NCBI GenBank assembly: GCA_033856535.1
Contig: JAWVEV010000050.1
Coordinates: 1-12,073, forward strand
Direction of reading: 5' to 3'
Source: JAWVEV01 sp033856535
Lineage (GTDB): Bacteria > Actinomycetota > Thermoleophilia > Miltoncostaeales > Miltoncostaeaceae
Length of the DNA stretch: 12,073 nucleotides
Shown here: piece by piece, positions 1 to 5,299 of the stretch
Layout: each line of letters starts with the position of its first letter
Position numbering within the stretch: the first letter of the stretch is position 1
Translations under genes and position numbers: made by a program
The notes under the pieces: model-generated
What the model was told of the DNA's origin: nothing
Database searches by the model: none
The model's input: the letters and a program-made list of their open reading frames with translations, nothing else

Positions 1-203
1 GAGAGCAGCAGCGCCGGCCCGGGGCCGACGATCCGGCCGTCGACGCGGACCGCCGCCGCCGTGGGCCGCTCGCCGCGCTCCCAGACCACCAGGGTCACCG
101 GCCCGCCGCCGTCGGCCGGCGAGGCGACGGCCCGCGCCATCGGCGCGGGCCCGGGCGGCGGCTCGGCCGCCCCGTCGAGCGCGGCGAGCCAGAGCCAGCT
201 CAT
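1..203 (-). CDS. Unrecognised protein, N-terminal part only (runs off the left edge)
   Basis: The reading frame starts at ATG 203-201 and stays open to the first base of the window, so about 67 N-terminal residues are visible and the C-terminus is missing. The ATG overlaps the TGA of the upstream redoxin gene as ATGA, which implies translational coupling and a shared operon with the redoxin and fbaB. The visible protein begins MSWLWLAALDGAAEPPPG. It continues through a Pro/Ala/Gly-rich stretch into VTLVVWERGERP and VRVDGRIVGPGPALLL, which looks like short beta strands. No catalytic motif, convincing signal peptide or known family can be named from this fragment. The overlap and the maintained frame support a real gene. 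The function is unknown. Confidence 0.6.
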   Translation of the reverse strand, partial: MSWLWLAALDGAAEPPPGPAPMARAVASPADGGGPVTLVVWERGERPTAAAVRVDGRIVGPGPALLL

Positions 204-712
204 GGCGCCGGCGGCTCCCAGTCGGGTCGGATGGCGCGGGTGATCGCGCGGAAGTCGGCCCGAAGCTCCTCGAGCGTCGGCCGGCCCCAGAACCAGTAAC
301 CGTTGTAGGCGGCGTGGATGGTCAGGTCGGGGAAGAGCGTGAAGGCCGCCGGGACGTACGGGTGGTGCAGCGTGTCCGTGGCCTCGCGCAGGCCGAGCGG
401 CTCGATGTACCGCCGCTCGGCGTCCGAGAGGAAGGTCCAGCGCGCGTCCAGGCCGGCCCGGAAGGCGGCCTGCACCTCGGGCGGATCGACGGACACCGAG
501 ACGAAGCGGGTGTAGGCGACCTCGGCCTCGGCCTGCAGGGCGACCAGCCCGCGGAAGAAGGCGCGCTCCTTCGGGCACCACCAGCCGCGGGAGAAGTGGA
601 GCAGGGCCGGGTCGCCGGCGACCAGCTCCGAGAGGCGGCGCGGGCTGCCGGTGTGATCCGGCAGCTCCAGGTCCGGGAACCGCGCCCCGGGGACGAGCTC
701 CGCCCGCCCCAT
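200..712 (-). CDS. Redoxin / AhpC-TSA-like peroxiredoxin, one cysteine
   Basis: A cytosolic thioredoxin-fold protein of 170 residues with no signal peptide. The N-terminus has the usual redoxin entry (PGARFPDLELPDHTGSPRRLSEL, residues 8-30). It is followed by beta strand ALLHF and the active-site loop SRGWWCPKE at residues 41-49. Cys46 is the only cysteine. It sits where AhpC/TSA-like proteins of the RGxWCPxC type have the attacking cysteine, but the second cysteine is replaced by Glu and the canonical Thr three residues before the peroxidatic Cys is Gly. It is therefore a one-cysteine redoxin, which would need an external thiol for recycling. The residues near PYVPAAFTLF (118-127) fit the cis-proline strand. 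It starts 7 nt after the fbaB stop and its stop overlaps the next gene, so it is the middle gene of an operon. Peroxidase activity is inferred; an atypical thiol redoxin is the alternative. Confidence 0.8.
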   Translation of the reverse strand: MGRAELVPGARFPDLELPDHTGSPRRLSELVAGDPALLHFSRGWWCPKERAFFRGLVALQAEAEVAYTRFVSVSVDPPEVQAAFRAGLDARWTFLSDAERRYIEPLGLREATDTLHHPYVPAAFTLFPDLTIHAAYNGYWFWGRPTLEELRADFRAITRAIRPDWEPPAP

Positions 713-719
713 CCCTTCG

Positions 720-1808
720 CTACGCGATCGTGACCGCGGGGTTCAGGTAGACGTCCTGGATCGCGTTCAGCAGCTCGGCGCCCTCGGCCATCGGCCGCTG
801 GAACGCCTTGCGGCCGGAGATCAGGCCCGAGCCGCCGGCCCGCTTGTTGATCACCGCGGTCCGCACCGCCTCCGCCAGGTCCGTCGCGCCCGAGGACGCG
901 CCGCCCGAGTTGATCAGGGGGGCGCGGCCCATGTAGCAGTTGGCCACCTGGTAGCGGGTCATGTCGATCGGGTGCGGGCTGGTGAGCTCCGAGTAGACCC
1001 GGCTGTTCGTCTTCCCGAACGACAGGGCGGAGAAGCCGTCCTCGGCCGTCTCGGGCAGCTTCTGCTTGATGATGTCGGCCTGGATCGTCACGCCCAAGTG
1101 GTTCGCCTGGCTGGTCAGGTCGGCGGCGAGATGGAAGTCCGGCCCGCCCTCCTTGACCTTCGAGGAGAAGGCCGAGTTGCGCAGGTAGCACCAGAGCACG
1201 GTGGTCATGCCCAGCTCGTGGGCGGCCTCGAAGGCGGCCGCGACCTCCTGGATCTGGCGCTTGCTCTCGGCCGAGCCGAAGTAGATCGTCGCGCCCACGG
1301 CCACGCAGCCCTGCTCCCGGGCCTGGCGCACCGACGCGAACATGATCTGGTCGTACGCGTTGGGGTACGACAGGAACTCGTTGTGGTTCAGCTTGAGCAG
1401 GAACGGGATCTTGTGCGCGTACCTGCGGGCGGCCATGCCCAGCGCGCCGAGCGTGGTGGCCACGGCGTTGCAGCCGCCCTCGATGGCCAGCTCGACGATC
1501 TTCAGCGGGTCGAAGTAGTCCGGGTTCGGCGCGAACGAGGCGCCGGCGGAGTGCTCGATGCCCTGGTCGACCGGCAGGATCGAGACGTAGCCGGTGTTCG
1601 CCAGGCGGCCGTGGCCGAAGAGCTGCTGCAGCGAGCGCAGGACCGGGATCGGGCGATCCGAGTCGAGCAGGACCCGGTCGATGAAATCGGGGCCCGGCAG
1701 GCTCAGGCGGTCGGCCGAGATCGTCTCGCAGACGTGCCCGAGCAGGTCCTCCGCGTCCGCGCCGAGGATGGTCTCGAGGTCCGAACCGGCTCCGGTGGTG
1801 ATCGCCAC
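720..1808 (-). CDS. fbaB: Class I fructose-bisphosphate aldolase, FbaB/DhnA family
   Basis: A cytosolic glycolysis/gluconeogenesis enzyme that splits fructose-1,6-bisphosphate to glyceraldehyde-3-phosphate and dihydroxyacetone phosphate through a lysine Schiff base. The 362-residue protein matches what I recall of E. coli FbaB (about 350 aa) along its whole length. Shared blocks include YVSILPVDQGIEHSAGASFA (74-93), KIPFLLKLNHNE (133-144), GATIYFGS (172-179), ANCYMGRAPLINSGGA (289-304) and TAVINKRAGGSGLISGRKAF (317-336). The Schiff-base lysine is expected in ADIIKQK (Lys248 or Lys250). I chose GTG 1808-1806 as start because AGGAGG lies 9 nt upstream at 1823-1818 and the alignment with FbaB begins there. 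The frame stays open far upstream through ccdA, but that stretch is antisense shadow. It heads an operon with the redoxin and the partial gene. Confidence 0.96.
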   Translation of the reverse strand: MAITTGAGSDLETILGADAEDLLGHVCETISADRLSLPGPDFIDRVLLDSDRPIPVLRSLQQLFGHGRLANTGYVSILPVDQGIEHSAGASFAPNPDYFDPLKIVELAIEGGCNAVATTLGALGMAARRYAHKIPFLLKLNHNEFLSYPNAYDQIMFASVRQAREQGCVAVGATIYFGSAESKRQIQEVAAAFEAAHELGMTTVLWCYLRNSAFSSKVKEGGPDFHLAADLTSQANHLGVTIQADIIKQKLPETAEDGFSALSFGKTNSRVYSELTSPHPIDMTRYQVANCYMGRAPLINSGGASSGATDLAEAVRTAVINKRAGGSGLISGRKAFQRPMAEGAELLNAIQDVYLNPAVTIA

Positions 1809-1817
1809 GTGCCCTGT

Positions 1818-1823
1818 CCTCCT
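1818..1823 (-). promoter_or_regulatory. Ribosome binding site deciding the fbaB GTG start
   Basis: AGGAGG on the minus strand, a full match to the anti-Shine-Dalgarno core, lies 9 nt before GTG 1808. It fixes the start of the aldolase despite the much longer open frame upstream. Confidence 0.8.
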
Positions 1824-1847
1824 GATGTCGTCCGCTGGCGGCGCCGC

Positions 1848-1861
1848 GCGCGCTTTCGCGC
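1848..1861 (-). promoter_or_regulatory. Small GAAA-loop hairpin in the presumed fbaB leader
   Basis: On the minus strand GCGC-GAAA-GCGC (1861-1850) can form a short hairpin with a GNRA tetraloop; a 5-bp version with an AAAG loop is also possible. It lies about 25 nt upstream of the AGGAGG site. If transcription starts near 1860, it would sit at the very 5' end of the mRNA, where it could protect the transcript. Its biological role is inference, and GC-rich DNA makes such hairpins by chance. Confidence 0.25.
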
Positions 1862-1868
1862 CCGCACA

Positions 1869-1910
1869 GGTTACCGGGGGGACCTCCCCCGGCCAGCCCC
1901 CGCGGTAACC
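1869..1910. repeat. Nested inverted repeats between divergent fbaB and ccdA (possible operator)
   Basis: GGTTACCG (1869-1876) and CGGTAACC (1903-1910) are perfect 8-bp inverted arms separated by 26 bp. Inside them CCGGGGG (1874-1880), loop GACCT, CCCCCGG (1886-1892) forms a perfect 7-bp stem. The left arm overlaps a possible minus-strand -10 (TAACCT, 1873-1868) for fbaB. A third GTTACC copy lies at 1962-1967 against the ccdA -10. The placement suggests a regulator binding site serving both directions. No regulator is encoded in the window, so this is inference from symmetry and position. Confidence 0.4.
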
Positions 1911-1963
1911 CTCGGGGAGGGCCGGCCCGCCGGTCGGTGACGGGCGGACCGCGGGACTGCCGT

Positions 1964-1969
1964 TACCAT
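1964..1969 (+). promoter_or_regulatory. Candidate -10 element for a leaderless ccdA transcript
   Basis: TACCAT fits the TANNNT actinobacterial -10 pattern and ends 7 nt before ATG 1977. A start of transcription at or next to the A of ATG would give a leaderless mRNA. In agreement, no Shine-Dalgarno sequence is seen before the ATG. No clear -35 is present at 17-18 nt. Confidence 0.4.
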
Positions 1970-1976
1970 CGGGACG

Positions 1977-2669
1977 ATGGGCGACATCTCCGCGCTGAGC
2001 TACGCGGTCGCGTTCGCGGCCGGCGTGATCTCGATCGGCTCCCCCTGCGTGCTGGCCCTCGTGCCGGGCTACCTGTCGTTCATCTCCGGCGTCTCCTTCG
2101 ACCAGCTGGGCGCGAGGACGCGCGACGTGCTGGTGCCGACGATCGCCTTCGTGGTCGGCTTCTCGTTGGTGTTCACCGCCTACGGCGCCAGTGCCGGCCT
2201 GATCGGCCGCTCGCTCGCGCAGGACAAGGAGACGCTGCAGCTGGTCGCCGGGAGCTTGCTCGTGGCCATGGGAATGGCGATGATCGCCCTGCCGTCCATC
2301 GGGCTCCTGCAGGCCGACCGGCGCCTGAGCCTGGCGCGCCGGCCGAGCACGCTCGTCGGCGCCGGCCTCTGCGGGGGAGCCTTCGCGGTCGGCTGGACGC
2401 CGTGCATCGGCCCAATCCTCGGCGCGATCCTGACCATCGCCGGCCCGACCGAGTCGCCGGCGCTCGGCGCCAGCCTGCTCTTCAGCTACTCGCTCGGGCT
2501 CGGGGTGCCGTTCCTCCTGGCCGGGCTCTTCCTCACCCGCACGCTCGGCGCCCTGCGCCGGGTTCGCGACCACTGGGCGGCGGTCAACGGCACCGCGGCG
2601 GTCCGCGTGGTGGTGGCCGGACGGCTGATCGCCACCGGCCAGCTCGAGGTGATCACCCGGCAGCTCTAG
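1977..2669 (+). CDS. ccdA: CcdA-type cytochrome c biogenesis / thiol electron-transfer membrane protein
   Basis: A polytopic membrane protein of the DsbD-transmembrane/CcdA family. It carries reducing equivalents from cytoplasmic thioredoxin across the membrane to extracytoplasmic thiol proteins, classically for cytochrome c maturation. The 230 residues hold about six hydrophobic segments (near 8-28, 55-75, 86-108, 126-152, 163-187, 205-221). The two redox cysteines are in family motifs: Cys24 in GSPCVLALVPGYLSFISG and Cys143 in GWTPCIGPILGAI. A third cysteine is at 132. The last segment is poor for a membrane helix because it contains Arg210 and Arg216. No thioredoxin-like partner (ResA/CcsX), cytochrome or ResB/CcsB gene follows. 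The next gene is a sugar epimerase 20 bp away on the same strand. ATG 1977 is the only sensible start and looks leaderless. The family call is firm; the partner is unknown. Confidence 0.92.
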   Translation: MGDISALSYAVAFAAGVISIGSPCVLALVPGYLSFISGVSFDQLGARTRDVLVPTIAFVVGFSLVFTAYGASAGLIGRSLAQDKETLQLVAGSLLVAMGMAMIALPSIGLLQADRRLSLARRPSTLVGAGLCGGAFAVGWTPCIGPILGAILTIAGPTESPALGASLLFSYSLGLGVPFLLAGLFLTRTLGALRRVRDHWAAVNGTAAVRVVVAGRLIATGQLEVITRQL

Positions 2670-2689
2670 GGCGTGGGGTTCCAGGGCAT

Positions 2690-3760
2690 TTGAGAATCCT
2701 CTCGGTGGTCGGGAACCGGCCTCAGTTCGTGAAGGCCGCCCCGCTCAGCCGCGCGCTGCGCCGGCGCGTGGACGAGGTGCTGGTCCACTCCGGCCAGCAC
2801 TACGACCCGGAGCTGGCCGACCTCTTCTTCGACGAGCTCGACATCCCGCAGCCCGACCACGCGCTGGGGATCGGCCCCGGCACCCCGCTGGAGCAGACCG
2901 CGGCGATGCTCACCGCGCTGGAGACGCTGATCGTCGACGAGCGCCCCGACGCGGTGCTGGTCTACGGCGACACCACCACGACCCTGGCCGGCGCCCTTGC
3001 GGCGGCCAAGCGGAACGTGCCCCTGGCGCACGTGGAGGCCGGCCTGCGCTCGTTCGACAGGCGCATGCCCGAGGAGCAGAACCGGGTGGTCACCGACCAC
3101 CTGTCGGACCTGCTCTTCTGCCCGACCGACGTCGCGGTGGAGAACCTCGCGCGCGAGGGCATCGTGACCGGCGTCCACCAGGTGGGCGACGTGATGCTCG
3201 ACGCGAGCCTGCTGTTCGCGCCGGCCGCGGCCGCGCGGCCCGGGCCGGCGGCGCTCGGCCTGGAGCCCGGCGGCTACCTGCTGGCCACGATCCACCGCGC
3301 CGCCGCCACCGACACGCCCGAGGCGCTCGCCGCCCTCGTCGCGCTGCTCGAGTCGCTGGACCGGCCCACCGTCTTCCCGGTCCACCCGCGGACGCGCCAC
3401 AAGCTGGCGGCGGCGGGCCTGTGGGAGCGCGTGGAAGGGCTGCCGGCGCTGCGCGCGATCCCGCCGGTCGGCTACCTGGACTTCGCGGCGCTGCTGGCCG
3501 GCGCCCGCGCGGTGATCACCGACTCCGGCGGGGTCCAGAAGGAGGCCCTCTTCCAGGGCATCCCCTGCATCACCCTGCGCGAGGAGACCGAGTGGGTCGA
3601 GACCGTCGCCGGCGGCTTCAACCGCCTCACCGGGATGGATGCCGCCAGGGTCGCCGCGGCCCTGGCCGACCTGTCGATCCCGGCGGAGCGCCCGCCGTAC
3701 TACGGCGACGGGAACGCGAGCGGGAAGATCGCCGACGCGCTGCTGGAAGCGCTGGGGTAG
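2690..3760 (+). CDS. wbpI: Non-hydrolysing UDP-HexNAc 2-epimerase, WbpI-like (WecB superfamily)
   Basis: A cytosolic enzyme that inverts C2 of a UDP-activated 2-acetamido sugar; WecB converts UDP-GlcNAc to UDP-ManNAc, and WbpI acts on the 2,3-diacetamido uronic acid. The 356-residue length fits. Visible motifs are VVGNRPQFVKAAP (6-18), HSGQHYD (33-39), VYGDTTTTLAGA (91-102), HVEAGLRSFDRRMPEEQNR (114-132), HPRT (232-235), DSGGVQKEA (278-286) and REETEWVET (297-305). RSFxxRMPEE and ETEWVE resemble WbpI more than WecB, and wbpA, wbpB and wbpD lie 1.5 kb downstream. The usual HRxEN motif reads HRAAATD here (202-208). TTG 2690 is chosen because MRILSVVG is the standard N-terminus; only a weak AGGG precedes it. 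The open frame upstream runs through ccdA and is shadow. WecB activity remains possible. Confidence 0.9.
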   Translation: MRILSVVGNRPQFVKAAPLSRALRRRVDEVLVHSGQHYDPELADLFFDELDIPQPDHALGIGPGTPLEQTAAMLTALETLIVDERPDAVLVYGDTTTTLAGALAAAKRNVPLAHVEAGLRSFDRRMPEEQNRVVTDHLSDLLFCPTDVAVENLAREGIVTGVHQVGDVMLDASLLFAPAAAARPGPAALGLEPGGYLLATIHRAAATDTPEALAALVALLESLDRPTVFPVHPRTRHKLAAAGLWERVEGLPALRAIPPVGYLDFAALLAGARAVITDSGGVQKEALFQGIPCITLREETEWVETVAGGFNRLTGMDAARVAAALADLSIPAERPPYYGDGNASGKIADALLEALG

Positions 3761-3778
3761 CGAGAACCCGGGCGACCG

Positions 3779-4480
3779 TCACTCCTCCGAGCCGGCGGGG
3801 CGCTCGACGAGAAGAAGCATTTCATCGCCCGCGTAGTTGAAGCCGTAGAGGATCCCGGCCGCCCGCAGCTCGGCGGTGCGTCGCTCGAACTCGTCCCGCG
3901 AGACCCGGACAGGGGCCTCCCAGGACCGACGCTTGGGCGGCCGAGCCTTCGGAAGCGCGACACCGAGCCGGCCGAGCTCCTCGAGAACCCGGGCCGGGGT
4001 GCCCCCGAGCCGGTCCAGGATCTGAGTGGGCCACGACTGCGAATCCCAAAGGATCGCGAGGAGTACGTGCTCGAGGCGGAAGTCGACGCCGAGGCCCACC
4101 GCCAGGCCCTCTGCGCGAGCCATCATCTGGCTGGCACCGCGGTTCTGGAACCGCCACCTCATCGGCATCGGCGGCGGCGGCTTGCTCGCTTTCGGGCCGC
4201 CGCGGCGGACCTCGGCCAGGAGCGAGGCATCGGTCACGCCGCAGGCGTTCAGCGCCGACCGGGCGTGGCCCTCGATCCGGAGCAGCGCGATGAGGAAGTG
4301 CTCGGGGCCGAGCTGCTCGTCGCCGAGCTCGTCGGCGGCCGCCATCGACTGGCGTGAAAGTTCCCGCGACATGGAGGGAGCACTTTTCCAAAGTCGATCC
4401 GGCGCGTCACCAAGCTCGGCCACGTCGAGCGAAGGCGCGGGCGATTGGGCCGGCGGCGCGGCTTCGTGACCGAACCCCAC
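3779..4480 (-). CDS. Stand-alone Clp N-domain protein (no ATPase)
   Basis: A cytosolic 233-residue protein carrying the paired Clp N-terminal repeats that ClpA/ClpC unfoldases use to bind substrates and adaptors, but with no AAA+ module. Repeat 1 is about residues 38-92 (QSMAAADELG, then LGPEHFLIALLR). Repeat 2 is about 111-174 (NRGASQMMARAEGLAVG, then FRLEHVLLAILWD). A Pro/Lys linker (KASKPPPPMP) separates them. A basic linker (KARPPKRR) precedes a C-terminal piece (191-233) beginning VSRDEFERRTAELRAAGI. The start is uncertain: GTG 4480 has GGAGG only 3 nt before it, and an internal ATG at residue 37 is possible. It converges on the wbpI gene with 18 bp between stops. It may be a Clp adaptor, decoy or regulator; the substrate is unknown. 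Confidence 0.82.
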   Translation of the reverse strand: MGFGHEAAPPAQSPAPSLDVAELGDAPDRLWKSAPSMSRELSRQSMAAADELGDEQLGPEHFLIALLRIEGHARSALNACGVTDASLLAEVRRGGPKASKPPPPMPMRWRFQNRGASQMMARAEGLAVGLGVDFRLEHVLLAILWDSQSWPTQILDRLGGTPARVLEELGRLGVALPKARPPKRRSWEAPVRVSRDEFERRTAELRAAGILYGFNYAGDEMLLLVERPAGSEE

Positions 4481-4565
4481 GGGCCTCCGGCTCGTCGAGG
4501 ATCGACCAGGTCTGCGGAGTGCCCCGACGATTCCGGGCGATTCGCGCGGGGCGAGCGCCCCGCGC

Positions 4566-5174
4566 TTAGATCCCCAGGTCGAAGGGGCCCGGCTGGTATG
4601 CCACCTCGCGGTCGTGGCTCGGCCGCTGGAGCTCGTAGACCTGAGCGGCCCCGAAGCGGGTCGAGAGCGCGTGCGGACGGATGAGCAGGAAGAGGCGCGC
4701 GTCGCGCCTCTGCTCGGCCCGCTCCCAGCGCTCGGCCTCGATCCGGTCGACCAGCCCGAGCGCGCCGAAGAGGCCCACCACCAGGCCGGCCATCACGCCG
4801 CCGCCCTCGGTGAGGATGTCGAACATCAGCAGCACGATCACGCCGGTCAGGACGATGCCGGCCAGGCGTGTGCGCCGGTCGCGGGCGTCGGCGTGGGTCT
4901 CGTGGATCGAGCCGCGCGGGGGCGGCAGGGTGCGCCGCAGCGCCTCCTCGACCCGCCGGCCGGCGGTGACGTAGGAGATCAGCAGCGTCGGCACGCCGGT
5001 GACCAGCAGCGCCAGAAGCGACTGCAGCTCGTGCATCGGCTCGTCGAGCAGCCAGGAGAACGCCCAGAAGCCGGCGGTGGCGACCGCGATCCCAAGGCCG
5101 GCCTGCCCCCGGAAGCGCAGCTCGGTGGCCACGCGCACCAGGCGCGGAAGCCCGGCGAGCGCCGATTCCGGCAT
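4566..5174 (-). CDS. Unrecognised four-helix membrane protein
   Basis: A 202-residue protein with four probable membrane helices in two hairpins: about 24-43 and 50-70, then 103-121 and 126-143. They are separated by a charged cytoplasmic-looking loop rich in Arg (71-102, with RRVEEALRRTLPPP and DARDRRTR). An acidic/basic helix (144-160, RIEAERWERAEQRRDAR) and a soluble C-terminal tail of about 40 residues follow. I do not recognise a family and see no catalytic motif. The start ATG 5174 is well supported by AAAGGAG 8 nt upstream. It is divergent from wbpA, sharing its promoter region, and is followed after 85 bp by the Clp N-domain gene on the same strand. A role in envelope or polysaccharide export is only suggested by location. 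Confidence 0.8.
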   Translation of the reverse strand: MPESALAGLPRLVRVATELRFRGQAGLGIAVATAGFWAFSWLLDEPMHELQSLLALLVTGVPTLLISYVTAGRRVEEALRRTLPPPRGSIHETHADARDRRTRLAGIVLTGVIVLLMFDILTEGGGVMAGLVVGLFGALGLVDRIEAERWERAEQRRDARLFLLIRPHALSTRFGAAQVYELQRPSHDREVAYQPGPFDLGI

Positions 5175-5182
5175 GGGGGCCG

Positions 5183-5189
5183 CTCCTTT
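5183..5189 (-). promoter_or_regulatory. Ribosome binding site of the four-helix membrane protein
   Basis: AAAGGAG on the minus strand lies 8 nt before ATG 5174 and rules out the longer upstream start in the same frame. Confidence 0.75.
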
Positions 5190-5210
5190 CCGAAAAACCG
5201 GGTCGCCACC

Positions 5211-5223
5211 GGCTACGATAGCC
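5211..5223. promoter_or_regulatory. Palindromic divergent promoter core
   Basis: GGCTA-CGA-TAGCC is a perfect inverted repeat. Read on the plus strand it contains TACGAT (5214-5219), and on the minus strand TATCGT (5220-5215). Both fit the TANNNT -10 pattern, so one symmetric element could start transcription toward wbpA and toward the membrane-protein gene. No convincing -35 hexamer is seen on either side. It is the only AT-containing patch of this kind in the gap. It could instead be an operator. Confidence 0.45.
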
Positions 5224-5299
5224 GCCCGGTGCACCGATCGTCCCCTTCCACCGACCCGGGCCGGCGCGCCGTCTCGTCCTGAGCGACCGAGCCCCGAGG

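Noticed and set aside
61..733. Plus-strand frames opposite the redoxin and the partial gene
   Set aside because: Shadow composition; the minus-strand genes have motif support and overlapping starts.
1809..2573. Upstream in-frame extension of fbaB across ccdA
   Set aside because: Low-complexity residues, antisense to a conserved gene, and a strong ribosome binding site fixes GTG 1808.
1937..2689. Upstream in-frame extension of wbpI through ccdA
   Set aside because: The residues are Arg/Pro/Gly-rich frame shadow of ccdA; the epimerase fold begins exactly at TTG 2690.
3761..3778. Possible terminator between convergent wbpI and the Clp N-domain gene
   Set aside because: The 18-bp gap holds only a CCCGGG palindrome and no stem-loop.
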